Source: Melanocharis versteri
Taxonomy: Eukaryota > Chordata > Aves > Passeriformes > Melanocharitidae
Assembly: GCA_013397845.1 (NCBI GenBank)
Contig: VZTG01007658.1
Span: 62,001-126,000, forward strand
Direction of reading: 5' to 3'
Length of the DNA stretch: 64,000 bases
The position numbers and the translations under genes were made by a program. The notes below the pieces were generated by a model. It saw only the letters and a program-made list of their open reading frames with translations. It made no database searches and was not told where the DNA came from. Shown here piece after piece: positions 26,701 to 38,215 of this stretch. The first letter of the stretch is position 1; every line of letters starts with the position of its first letter.

Positions 26701-29700
26701 TGTTTCTGAGCTCTTCATCTGTTCACCACTGTGTGGCTCCACTCCTCACTGCTGTCGCCTCAAGAATTTTATGACATACTAACCATAATAGCACACTTGT
26801 GGACACATATTTAGTCGTTTAAACAGAAAAGCAAACATAGCTGCTTCTTTATCTAAAATTTTGGGCCTGAGCATTAAGCAAGAATTTTACCTTTAGACGC
26901 TTCATGTTTCCTTCTTAAAAAGGAAGGCTTTCTTTCTAATGGAAGGTGGACAAAATTACACATGTAAGTATTTCCAAGGATTCATCTTAGTCATTTTTAC
27001 GTCAGCAAAATTTGAAGAGGAAGGGAACATATAGGAAAGAATTTTTCAAATTTTGATAACATATGGAGAACTCACTGAAACCCTAAAATCTAGATTCTGA
27101 AAAATAAAGAAAATAATTACATCAGCTTTTCAAACAACGTTATTTTAGAATAGTTCTATTTATACCAGTGCACACTCATAAAACAAACAAATATCTTACT
27201 TTGGTGAGGCATGAATTCTTGAACAAATGGTTTAGCATACCTTCCCTAGCATTTAGCTCAACTTTTTAATCTCCTTACCAGTAATATCAGTTGTAAAATA
27301 CATTCACTTTCTTTCTTTTTCTGCTGTGCCCAGCCATTCTGCAGCTTCTTCTCCAACAGCGACTTGCCAGTGTGTGAATGGAAAGAATGGTGTCCTCCCA
27401 GCAGGTAATTAATTAGCTGTGAGGGATCATTTTCAGAGAGATTGGAAACACCTGAGTGGGAGGAACAGCTGTGAGGCTGACGGCAGAACAAGCAGTTCTG
27501 CTCTCACCCCACACAGTCATGGTTCAAATGACAAAGTCCTAAGAGCTCTGCACTACCTTGGAAATTTAAAATTCTTATGTGAGGCAGGACTTAATGTCTC
27601 ATGATGCTCTCTCACCTTGTTAGCAGGGAGCTTCTAAGCTGAGGACTGCATTTTCTCTCTGCTGAAAGAGGGAGAGAAGAGCAGAGAGGGTCTTGGCAGG
27701 AGGACACCCCTGTGTCCAGCACAGTCATGTGCCCTCTGCACTTTTCTTCCCATTTCATTCTTTTCCAGTGTGATTTATCTTTTGAGTGAAACAATGATAT
27801 TGACGGACTGAGGCAAATTATTTCAATGTGTTCAGGAGAAAACAGGAAACTTAATACCTCAATTATAAGAACTGTATTGGAAAATAAAAAGGAAAAAATT
27901 GGTCTCCATTTCAGAAAAATGTACAGTCAACCCCTCCTTGCCTCAGTAGTGTAATATTACAGTCAATACTTGTGTCTCTGCTTTTTCAAGTTTATTCAGT
28001 TTATATTGGGAAGTTCACAACAAAAACCACATTCAGTTCTCTTGCACGTAGCTCAGACAAAATGTGCATTACTTCAACTTAGGCACTACAGGTAACCTGG
28101 AAAATTTAAATAATCCCAACAATGAAGGAACTGATACTGGCTCATGGTGCTGATTAAAAAATTCCAATAATTTATTTCTGTCCCCTCACAAATTAGAACT
28201 AGAAAATAATCTAAATACAATGCAAAAAGGTCTAATTAAATTACTTTAAAGTGTGCAGATGTCTATATTTTATTTTAATGTATTCATTTAATAAATACCA
28301 CATTATAGGTATTTTTCTGAATTCTTTTGTCCCATCAGTACCATGCTTTATAAATTTAAATTACCTGCAAAGATGAGGATAAAAAAAGTGATAAAATATG
28401 ACTAGATGCCAAAACAAACTGTCAGCCCAATACTAAATATAATCTTAACATGCCAGAAACAATTTTATTTCCTAATATTGCATTTATTCCACCTTGAGTG
28501 GTTTGATTTTTACCCCCTGAAGGTAAATATGAATCTAAGAATCCTGCATTACTGCCCAGCTTCAGTAAAAAGAATCAAAGGAATTCCACTGTATTTTATG
28601 TCTCATTCTATGTTAAAGTGCCACAAGTACTTTTACCTTCCTTATGAAAAAAAGGGAAATCAGACATTCTGATTGACTATTTAATTTTTTCCTACTCCAT
28701 ATTTCTTTGCACTAATGATTTACACATAAAATATTATTTGATTTCTGTGTTTTAAAACGTGCAAGGTAAAGGAGACTTGGAGAACCGGATCAGATTTAGC
28801 ACTTGTAAATGATCAGTATATTCTCTTCCTTCTAGAAACTTGTATATGGACAAGAAACCAGCTCACTGGCTATTTTAAAGTGAAACTGGTAATATTTAAA
28901 GACTTCCAGAGAAACAGATGGATAAAAGGTTTACTGAGGAAATATTTAATCAGAAGAGATTTGGCAAATTAATCTGTAAATGAATCCTTGCATGCGTGCT
29001 CTTTTCATCACAGGGAACCAATATCCCTGCTGCAAATCATTTCCCAGCATTTTCAGTGCCAAAATGCACCTTACCCCACATTGCCCCACCAGACTTTACG
29101 GTTTTAGCAACAGCCTCCTATACTTACAGGCCAGATAATACAACCTTCTACATCGAAACAAAACCAAAGCACCAAATTTCCCGTTTTGACTCCCCTGAGG
29201 ATTCCCGAGAAAGATTCTGCTTCTGGAGGTTGTTGATTGGAAAAATCCAGAGGTTACCTAATAAGGGATTTGTAGTGTGACTTTGATGTTCCAGACATGA
29301 ATGATTTGGGGGCATGTGTCTAATCTTACAATTCAGTGAAGTGAGCAAGGAAAAAGAAAAAATGTCAGCTTTTAACTAGCCGTATGGTTTTCCAAAAAAA
29401 CCTCACCAGCCTGTTTTTTTTCAAACCAGTTCTATAATGGCCTAAATTAACATCATAGCAATACCTTACAAGCCCTCACCATAATGTTAGCTTTTGAGTA
29501 TTTATAGCTCCACTCTTTATATCACAGGTAAAGTATGCAGGGTCTTATACTCTGGCAAGCAGAGATCACAGTGTCAGGAAACTCTATAGTCATTTTGCTA
29601 TAGTGCAGGATCTTCAACAAATAATAAAACACAAGCCTTAAAAATGCAAAGCATCCAGTGCGTGGAACATCTTAATCTGTTTCAGAAGAATTATTTAACC

Positions 29701-31504
29701 AAGAGGTAATGATTTCACATTAGTTATTCTATTTTCTCATCAGCTTTCAGGCATAGTCATAATTTATATGTGATCCTGAATAGAAATCTAAGATGAAATG
29801 ACTGCTTGAAACTCTAGACAACTTTTCTTTCCAGCCCTTCCTGAGCTTATAAAATGGAACAGGTGTTACAGTAACTGGACTTGTTCCTTTCCCCTTGAGG
29901 TAACTCTGTGCCACAAAGAAATCAAGAAGCTCTTGTCTGCATTTCTCCAAGCATATTAAAGAAGGCTTTACTGTGAAAATATTTGATAGAAATAAATAAC
30001 ACTAATTTACTGCAATTTACCACAGCTGACTTCTACCCACTTCACACTGAAACATAATCATGCCTGTGACATCCGTTCAGGGAAACCTCCACTCACCACA
30101 CCTATAGCATTAAAACAACAAATAAATTTCGGGAAGGTACAACATAACTATTCCAAGACAAGCAGGTGGTTCTATGTCTAAATTGCTCCATTGTGACAGC
30201 TGCATTTCATCATTTGTGTGTACTACATGGAAAAAAAAAAAATTTTATATTAGAAGTCCAGTTTAGAGAGATTTCTAAGGGGGTTAAGTAAAAAAATTTA
30301 TATCCTTTCTCAGATTTCCAAATCTTTAGGAAGGATGCTTTTTCTGCCTCCAAAGAATGAAATGTAATTATTTAAAATCCTGTTGGGATTTTTTTACAGT
30401 ACTATAAAATTCGTCATGTTGTATACTCCAAGCCTGGTATGACTTTAAATAAACAGTACAGTTGCTGTACTTTCCCACCCAAATATTCCACCTTATCTCT
30501 GATATAAATGTAAATGCGTGTTCATGGTGAAGAAGAACATCTACCATTTATGCATGTTCCTGGCATACCAGAGATGTTGCAATTTTGCTGCCAGTTTATC
30601 CTCATACTCTTCAGAGAAAGGGAAATGTGCAGATCCTCAGCAGGTATGAATTAAATTTTCAAAGGTATAGGAGTGACTATTATAATTATTCATATCAGCC
30701 TCTATTCCTGTCCCTCTAAAATTGTTAATACAGCTATTTTGTTATAAAGTTATGAGTGCTCTTTAAAGTTTAAGTATGTTCAATGAATAGTTATTATTAT
30801 CATAAATATATCATACCTGCAACCCCCAGATACAGTCCTTAAAGTAAGAAAGCACAGAGCCAAAGAGGCATTAAAATGAACAGTGCTTCACCTTTCTCAA
30901 CGCAGCTCAAGTTCATTTGCAGTATACACTTTCTGGAATTGTAAGTTCTTAGCTCTTCTAGAGAATTCTCATTGGATGAAACTAGGAAACCTTAGAGTAC
31001 TGGTATTTTTACTTTGAAATCCAGGAGCCTGAGCAGCTCTGAATCACAGTTCTGCATCCTATGGCCAGGTATAGGCTAATCATTCATACATTAACCTCAG
31101 TTTGACTTTTTATACTGACAGCAAAGTGGAAATATGTGATTTACATGATTTATGAGGTAAAGAAAGTCTGATCCATTAGAAGAAAACTACTAAGTCAAGC
31201 ACACCACATTGTGGGCTAAGAGGTAAAAGGCTCATTCCCACTAGAGATTCGTTCCTTTCTGGATCTAACCCTTCTTTGCCAGCAACTACCCACCCACATT
31301 GATTATAAAGGATTGTGTCAGCCTAAATCTTAATGTAATGTTAAAAGAGAAAATTGGGTGTTTTCTGCTGGCTTCTGCATAAGGGCAAATTTCACCTAGA
31401 ATATAAATCAGATTTTTTTATATGATCCATTTTGTTTCAGGCTATTACCTAATAATTTCTAATGCTGTCAGAAAGATTTTGGAACAAACAGATTTTGTCA
31501 GGGG
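23791..31504. other. Unique AT-rich non-coding DNA, no gene seen
   Basis: No supported gene. A (TG)9 run lies at 25787-25804. An inverted repeat TCATGTCA/TGACATGA with one base between the arms lies near 24023-24039. A frame of about 94 codons on + (28996-29280) has a mixed, non-repetitive composition but begins at GTG and has no recognised family. Several pyrimidine-rich CAG acceptor-like sites occur at the rate expected by chance. Confidence 0.5.
25787..25804. repeat. (TG)9 dinucleotide microsatellite
   Basis: Nine uninterrupted TG units on +. Short, but long enough to vary in length between individuals. Confidence 0.97.
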
Positions 31505-31568
31505 GACAGCCTAAATGGTTTCTTGAGGCCTCTTCCAATCCTATTTTTCTACATTCCTATAATTTTGG
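31505..31568 (+). mobile_element. CR1 3'-end fragment
   Basis: On + the sequence ATGGTTTCTTGAGGCCTC followed by TTCCAATCC, then TTCTACATTCCTATAATT, matches the terminal CR1 segment that reads 'GATGGTCTTTGAGGTCCCTTCCAACCC...ATTCTATGATTCTATGA' in intact copies. Only about 60 bp are recognisable, which fits the strong 5' truncation usual for CR1. The tail octamers are mutated, so the copy is old. Confidence 0.6.
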
Positions 31569-33958
31569 AAAGATGCTAAAATTTTCATACTGTAGCTGGA
31601 ATCTGAACCAGAGTATTGCTTCACTACCCTGAATGGCAAATGCGGAGCCTGAACACCAGACCATCAAAGCTGAGCATTAAATTCCATGACATACAACAGA
31701 GGAAATGTTCCATCCAACTCCCCTGTGTCCTCACTGGAATTCTTGAAAATTCTGGCATTGTTTCTCTTTTCAGACAATCCTGTTAACACTAGGAAACCAC
31801 AGAAGCTGAAAGAACCACACAGCAATATGATTAGTGATATACTTTGTACACTACACAGAGAACAAGGAACACAGAACATAGTAAAACTGTGTTCTAGTAC
31901 GTGTGTCCTTAGGGCTCGGACAGAGCAGAGTGAACAGAACTCCCGAGATTCCTGGGGTAACTTTGGGCGGGTTACTTAAGCTGAGTCTAGAATGCTAATT
32001 TGTTATTTTAGGGTGGGTCTGTGCTCTTAGTCAATATGCTTTACTTCTCCATGTTCCAAACCCATCCCAAACGAGAGTCCACACCCTCTGTACCTTGATC
32101 TTTCATGGAGCCAGAGCTACCAGGAGTATCCTCACTGCTCATTCTTCCAGGACAGCACTGGGCTGAGACATTCAAACTCCACACCTGAAGCTATAATAGA
32201 CATCTTCATTTGAGAAACAGCGCTGATGAATCCTGTAGTAGGTCTATAACAAGATAACTGTATCATTTCCAAGACCCCAGCTGGTATTTCTAATAGCTTT
32301 ATGCTGTATATTTCCATAAGACAATGTAGTAGGGCTGGGGATCTCAGGACTGCTCTGCACTGTGTAATGTAACTGGTTCTCCATCTAACACAAGACTAGT
32401 ATTCCCTTCTTTACAAAAATGTAACTGCAAGAAACAATCACAAGAAAATATTGTGACACCCAGGTACCAAATTATAGGGAGTGAAGAGAAATACCCTAGA
32501 ATGAGATAACTGGGATATAGTCATTAAAAAAATACCATGGTTTTGAGTGGGATAGATATGTGTCCACAAAACAAAGCAAAACCACAGCAACTCCATAGCA
32601 CTAGATAAGAGAGAGAGAGGTTCTCTGCAAAAGTATTAAGAATGCCTTCATCAACAGAATGTTTAGTATACCTCTATCTCAGACTGGAAAAAGCAGGTGA
32701 TGTTTTCATTCTAGGCTTTTTACCTCTAGGCAACAAAATAATGCAGAAAAGTTTCTAAAGCTGAGCAAATCTAGAAAAAAAATCTAGAAAATGCAACACT
32801 TTGATCAAACTACGTTCCCTCTAACCATAGCTAAAGCCACATGAATCTTAAAAAAACCTAAGAGCAAAAGAGGGATGAAAGAAGGGGATGGGGCTTTATG
32901 TGAATGCATACACCTCTAAGACAAGATAGAACACCCATCTCTGATTTCTGAGACTTCATAAAGCAATATTACAACTGTAGGGTTGTGAACAGATCGATAA
33001 AGCTCTGCTGGGATTGATTACAGAGTGTGAATACACTGAAATACATCAGAACCTCTTTGCACTTCCAAGTATGTTTCTCTGCAGTGTAGACAGCCCTAAT
33101 AAGTAAAGCAGCCCATCCCAGCTGACATACTTCAGCAATTCTAAACCACAATTATTCTTTTGTGTTATTGTTATGTGCATAAATAATTTTTTTAAACTTG
33201 CAAAATACAAAAATACTCCTTCCCGGAAGAGAAAATGTATAGTCAGAACATCTCATTGCTCTTCGAAAGAAGACAATTATGAATAATATGATGGAAACTT
33301 TCAGAACATACTGCATCAATCAAGTTCTGTACGAGTAATTATAATAATGTTTTGTAACATCATTAATTTTGTCAGCAGAACATGTCTCAGATTGCTGAAA
33401 TACAAAATTTTTTCCTCAAAGGACATTAGCCCTCAGCATAAATTCTTGGCTAATTTCTATGATTCTACTGAGAACATCCGAGCAGTAAAGAAACATCTGT
33501 TTTCTGGGTTAGGATTTGGGTGTTGAGGTCACAGAAGGTATTGTCTACAAGCTGGCTTTTTCCTTCTATGGCAATTGTTGTTTTGAAAGATTTCACCAAA
33601 GTATCCAAGCTGTTAGGTGTAGGAAGGCTTGTGTCATTAGAATGCTTGTAAGCATTAGAATTCCTTCTCCTTCCAGTGTGAAGCCAGCTCACTTCTTTTC
33701 CTTCACTGCTTCTCAAATGAGAATCTGTCTATGTCTTATGGCTCTATCTTCAGATTTCAAGTGAGTTTTTTGTTTTTAACGTTAGTATCAAAAAGAAAGG
33801 AATTAATTTCTCTTCAAAATTCAACACATTGAGAATAGGTTTACTGATATAAAAAAGAACAAGATTAAGGCTTACCTTCAAAGGGCAGAAATTGGAAAAA
33901 TGAGTCAAAGAACTAGTTTGTTACAGATCACATAAACTTACAGTAGAATCAGAAAGGG
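31569..33958. other. Unique non-coding DNA, possible decayed SINE near its start
   Basis: Around 31925-31985 the + strand has 'TAACTTTGGGCGGGTTACTTAAGCTGAG', which resembles the MIR block 'TGACCTTGGGCAAGTTACTTAACCTCTCTGAG'. The rest of the SINE cannot be followed, so this is only a hint. No coding frame is supported. Confidence 0.35.
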
Positions 33959-33988
33959 TTCTTATGTGAACAAGGGTTCACATAAGAA
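33959..33988. repeat. Perfect hairpin, 13-bp arms, 4-nt loop
   Basis: TTCTTATGTGAAC at 33959-33971 is the exact reverse complement of GTTCACATAAGAA at 33976-33988, with AAGG between them. The pairing stops at both ends. It could form a cruciform in DNA or a hairpin in a transcript. It lacks the GC-rich stem plus U-tract of a bacterial terminator and is too short for a microRNA precursor. It may be the remnant of a short inverted-repeat element. Confidence 0.97.
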
Positions 33989-34369
33989 ATGATCCATCAA
34001 GCATTTCATAAAAATAGTGAGAAGGAAAAGAGAAACTTTAAAGAAAGGCCAGCAGTTGCCCAGATAAGGCATATGGAGGAAAACAGATGCAGAACCAAAA
34101 TGGGGAAGAGAGGACTAGAAAGGAGACAAGGAACTAATTATTGGAATTGACAACATCTCCATGGGAGATACCAGAAATGTGAGCTGGCTGTCAGTAATAG
34201 TATGACCCTAAGATAGGTTTTAAGCAAGACAAAGCCATCGGTTTTCTGAAACAAATCTGCTTCTGCTTATTTTATATGGGTCTGCCTGTCAGAGACTGAA
34301 ATACTATAGTTTATGACTTAAACATTTTCATGAAAGACTTTTGTCTATTATACCAGAACTGTGTTACAA
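33989..34369. other. Non-coding spacer before LTR-like element
   Basis: A/G-rich on +, with no gene or repeat recognised. It ends near the uncertain left boundary of the LTR-like element. Confidence 0.5.
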
Positions 34370-34860
34370 AAGCTGCAGAGAAGACCACCACACCCTGAAA
34401 TGGGGCTCTGAGAGGCCCTACACCGTTCGCTGATGAAGATAAGAAAAAGTAACAGCTCAGGGCTGGGGACATTCACAAAACATAAGTTTAACACCTCCAG
34501 GGTGGAGGCTGCAGCCTCAGGGCTATCAGCTGCCAGGCTCGCTCAGACCCTCGCACCGAAAGGTAGAGCAGGAGAGGCTTTGGGTGTGTGTTGGAAAGGC
34601 CTCTGGTGAGAGGCAGTGACGGCCCATCCTCCGATGTGCAAACCGGCCCAGCTGAGGGACCCCTTCACCCGGGGAGAAGCTGCATCCACGTGAAGGACAC
34701 AGGGGGTGACATGCCCCATCAAAGGGCCCCCCAAAGAGGTCCCCAGACCCTGCTCCAGAGCACTGTAGGATAATGCAACACGCCCTCAGTGTTGCAAGGG
34801 ACAGAGTCAAATTGGGCCCCTGCAAGAGAGGCACGGGGGCGTTCCCACCTGCCCAAAGCG

Positions 34861-34884
34861 TATATTAACCCTCGGGATTTTATA
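34861..34884 (+). promoter_or_regulatory. TATA-like sequences of the LTR-like element
   Basis: TATATTAA at 34861-34868, with a second TTTTATA about 10 bp later. Either would place a start site near 34890-34910, upstream of AATAAA at 35099. Whether it is active is unknown. Confidence 0.4.
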
Positions 34885-35098
34885 CTCCTCGGCGTGTGGC
34901 GGCGGCAGCAGGGGACCCTCACCAGCAAGAAGACCAGATGGAGGGTAGCAACGAGACATCGTTGGGACCCTCGGACGGGTGATGCTTCTACCTAACCCTT
35001 GTCACTCTCTCCCTCTGTCCCCCCATCCCCCATGCACACTTCATTTTCTATCTCTCTTTTTCTTTTCTCTTTCTTTCTCTCTGCCTCTTTTGCTATTA

Positions 35099-35104
35099 AA
35101 TAAA
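35099..35104 (+). terminator. Polyadenylation signal AATAAA in LTR-like element
   Basis: AATAAA followed by a T-rich stretch (TCATTTTTTTT at 35111-35121), the usual arrangement of hexamer plus downstream U-rich element. Confidence 0.5.
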
Positions 35105-37000
35105 AATGTATCATTTTTTTTGGCACCAACATCTAACCTCGTTTGATTTTAATCTCATTTTGGGGTATGTTTTTAACCTTCTAAGTTCTTTCTGGTTTAT
35201 ACACACAGACTTAGATTTCTTTGCTTTTCTGGGTTTAAACCGGATCGTAATGCTGCCTCACCACAAAAGAGGTACAGCCCAGCTTCCAGGATACTTGTGA
35301 AATTAAATTCCTTTTTAATGAGGAATAATACTGAGCCTTTTGTAAATTACACCACTTTGAGCTAAACCAGCTCTGAATTAACAATTTCACCAGAGTTAAC
35401 AAGCAACACTTTACAAACCACAAAACGTTTATTCCTATTTTTTGTAAGGAATTTAAAGTGATATTTTTCAAAGGCAAAACAAGTCAGATGAGATGGCAAG
35501 AATGAGATTTGGCCCGACCTGTTGACAAGGAATTCAGTTTGAATATAATACTTTCTCCCTCGAAGAAAATAAAATAATATACAGGACTATTCTCTTCCTC
35601 ACTTTTGTGGAATTTCCTTACCTTCCCATCTATTCATACCTGTTCCTTGTCTCTCCCCTACCATTGCACTACATCCCAAAGACATCCTATGGAATATATA
35701 TTTAATTGACAGTTCATCAATATGAGAAGGAAAAATCTTTCTTTTTTTTTACTTTTTTCACTTTTTTCATTTCAGCCATAAATTTTGCTGATGTCCAGCC
35801 TGATGATTTATTAGACATTTCTCTACTAACCATGGTTTTTATTGCTATGTTCCTACTTGCTGTGTTTCACAATAGTCCAAATTTTTCTTGAGGCATAATT
35901 AATACCTGGGGAACAGAACAGCATCCTTGCATTCTCTATGTTCTCAATCCTCCTATGCATCACAAAGAAATCAAGAAAATCAGACTGCTGTGCGGCTGTA
36001 TAATAAATACATTCTTCATGGAACAGTATGTCCTAATAAATGACAATGACATGAAACCTGTCTCTGATGATGTGTAGGTCTTCTGTATTCCAAGTTCATA
36101 AGGAATTCAGCTGTCTGCTCTTCTTAAGTTTGAACTGTAAGATTACTAGTGCAATATTTTAAAATAATATAAAGATGACCTTCTGAATGTGGTCAGCCTC
36201 CATAATTCATAATGCCCTTCAATTGCTCTTACTTGGAAAAATGGAATCAATAAATGAGTTAATACTAGCATTTATAGCCTTTATATGCCATTATAGCATT
36301 TATATGCCTTTACTTATTCTTCTTCTCTTGTTCTGTATATTGTTGATCATCTTACACCAAAATAAGCTTTTTTATTCAAATATTGAGGCATCAGTGAAAG
36401 ATGAAAAACACATAAATGTTCAGGTTTGAGGTTTTCCCTGTGACAGCTGGCCACTAAATTTAGAAAAGGAGGAAAGACATTTTTTATATCTGCAAGTCAC
36501 AAGGTTTTCACATTGTCTATCTGCTATAGCTGAGCATGAATAGAATTGGGAGATGTCAACCAAGCAGGTGTGTTTGTACCACTGTACTGCCCAGGCTCTG
36601 GTCACAACCCCTACAAGCAAACCATTTGTTAATAAAATAGTTCCCCCAGAATGCACGCTGGAAGGCAAGACCAAGAGATTCAGGTGATACTCAAATGTAC
36701 GCCTAACATTTTCCTTAAGATACAATAAGGCTCAAAAAGCCTTTCCTAGGTAAGGCAAGACCCAATCTCATGGACAAGCTGAATAGGAGCCTCAGAATGT
36801 TTACTTATAGTATTAGCCCCCAATAACAATTTCCTTAGGATAAAAGAAATGAAGATACTTTTTTAGTATTCTTTTCTATTTTTGATATTTATTATATAAA
36901 TTTTGGCTGCAAAACTGTCACATTAAATTTTTAACATTAAAAATTTTAAACAAAACTTTCACTTGCAGCAATTCCAGTGATAATCTATACTTCTGTTTGT

Positions 37001-37023
37001 AAACACCTCTTGCAGAGGTGTTT
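37001..37023. repeat. Hairpin, 10-bp perfect stem with forkhead-like motifs
   Basis: AAACACCTCT (37001-37010) and AGAGGTGTTT (37014-37023) are exact reverse complements around TGC. The outer bases continue as G-U/G-C/U-A pairs for about four more positions in RNA. The left edge contains TGTAAACA and the right edge TGTTTGC, forkhead-type motifs in inverted orientation. Confidence 0.95.
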
Positions 37024-37228
37024 GCAGCTGCCTATGAAACGCCTTCTGAATGAGAAATACTTGGCCACATCGCATGACTGTTACCAGAATAACTTAGGAA
37101 GAGATAACTGAGATTTTCAAAAAGGGTACAATTTAATATAGTCCTCATCATTTACCTTGAAGATACAGTCTCTGAGACTTCTATGCTCTAAAGCAGCTCA
37201 TCAGTTTCAGCAAGGACATAAGAAATAA

Positions 37229-37243
37229 AATAATAATAATAAT
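37229..37243. repeat. (AAT)5 trinucleotide microsatellite
   Basis: Five AAT units followed by a degenerate AGTAATT. Confidence 0.9.
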
Positions 37244-37694
37244 AGTAATTAACAGTCGCAGGTTTAGGAGGATTAAGTTTGTACAATACACCTCCCTAGT
37301 GGAAGGGGTGTGATGCCTCTCATGCAAAGTATTCAGACCTCTAAACTTTGCAAACAACCCCAGTGTTTCTTAAAAAGAAGGTTCCTGTCTTCCCATTGAG
37401 TCCATTGGAGTTATTGAGAAGAAAAAAAAAATAAAAGGCATCTTTTGGTGAAGTCTGACAAAGTTTCCATAAATGCACATAAGTGGTCCACTAAGGCTGC
37501 ATGACAACAATGCAGGAATGGGTGCTGTGGGTAACATCAGTGACCTCAAAATGCACGAATCTGCAGACAGCAAAGGCACACACACAAATGAAGGGAAAGG
37601 ATGCGAAGGATGATCTCAGAGACTCAATCCCTTTAGCCCAAAGTGGACTTGACCATCCCCTCTGTTTTGCCACTGACTAAGCTAATCTCCTGAG

Positions 37695-38215
37695 CATAGA
37701 ACCATAGAAAAGCCTAGGGTGGGAAGGAGTCTGGAAATCATCTGGTTTAATCTTCTGTTGCAAATAGGGCTTTAGGTTATGTTATCCAGGGCTCTGTGCA
37801 GATAGGTCTTAAATATTTCCTATGAGAGACAGTCCACCAGTTCTCTGGGAAACCTGTTCCAGTCTTTAAATGTTCTCATGAAGAAGAGTGACAAAAGAAC
37901 CTCTATCTTGTCTATAAATACCTTCCAGTACTGCAACACTGTAGCAGTACTCCCTCCCCTGAGCATCCTTTTGTCTAGGTTCAACAAACCGATTTCCTGC
38001 AATTTTTCTCCATTTTTCAAGTTCTAGAACCCTCTAATCAGCCTGGTAATTCCCTGCTGGATCCTTTCCAGCTTTATAATGTCTCTTGAAATGGGGAGAC
38101 CAAAACTGGACAGTGTTCCATGTGTGGCCTAACAAGTGGGTGAGTAGACCATAATAATCACATCCCTTAATACCTTGTTTACACTTCTGCTGACACAGCC
38201 CAGGCCATGGATGTG
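37695..38215 (-). mobile_element. CR1 non-LTR retrotransposon, 5'-truncated
   Basis: On + the copy starts with CATAGAACCATAGAAAAG, the reverse complement of the CR1 terminal octamer tail. It then follows the antisense CR1 3' region in order: 'GGAAGGAGTCTGGAAATCATCTGG', the 'ACCAGTTCTCTGGGAAACCTGTTCCAG' block, 'CTGCAATTTTTCTCC', 'CCCTGCTGGATCCTTTCCAG', 'CCAAAACTGGACAGTGTTCCATGTGTGGCC' and 'CACTTCTGCTGACACAGCCCAGG'. So the element points to - and is truncated at its 5' end near 38215. Frames are broken and no reverse-transcriptase domain remains. CpG sites are nearly all lost, consistent with an old methylated copy. Confidence 0.92.

Larger units (their letters stand above)
34370..35131 (+). 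mobile_element. Solo-LTR-like endogenous retrovirus remnant
   Basis: A GC-rich segment of about 490 bp leads to TATA-like sequences (TATATTAA at 34861-34868 and TTTTATA near 34878-34884). These are followed by a GGCGGCGG-containing stretch, a long T/C-rich run (about 35000-35095) and AATAAA at 35099-35104, about 220 bp downstream. A T-rich stretch then ends in GGCACCAACA at 35122-35131. This order (U3, TATA, R, AATAAA, short U5 ending in CA) is that of an LTR. The left end is uncertain: a TGTT at 34362 and a TGCAGAG at about 34373 are candidates, and no target duplication was found for either. Frames crossing it on both strands are not retroviral genes. Internal gag/pol/env sequence is absent, so it is either a solo LTR or an unrelated GC-rich element. 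Confidence 0.55.
35132..37694. other. Unique AT-rich non-coding DNA, no gene seen
   Basis: No supported coding frame. Contains an imperfect short tandem duplication around 36269-36312 (TTTATATGCC-type units), a hairpin at 37001-37023 and an (AAT)5 run at 37229-37243. Confidence 0.5.

Noticed and set aside
27793..27815. ATGATATTGACGGACTGAGG with C'/D-box-like words
   Set aside because: The boxes are too close together and lack flanking complementary ends.
28996..29280. 94-codon frame on + with exon-like TTTTCATCACAG upstream
   Set aside because: Begins at GTG, ends in an ordinary stop, no donor at the end and no known protein family; the acceptor-like site alone is weak evidence.
36058..36125. 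CTCTGATGATGTG resembling a snoRNA C box
   Set aside because: No CTGA D box at a suitable distance and no terminal stem, so no box C/D snoRNA is supported.
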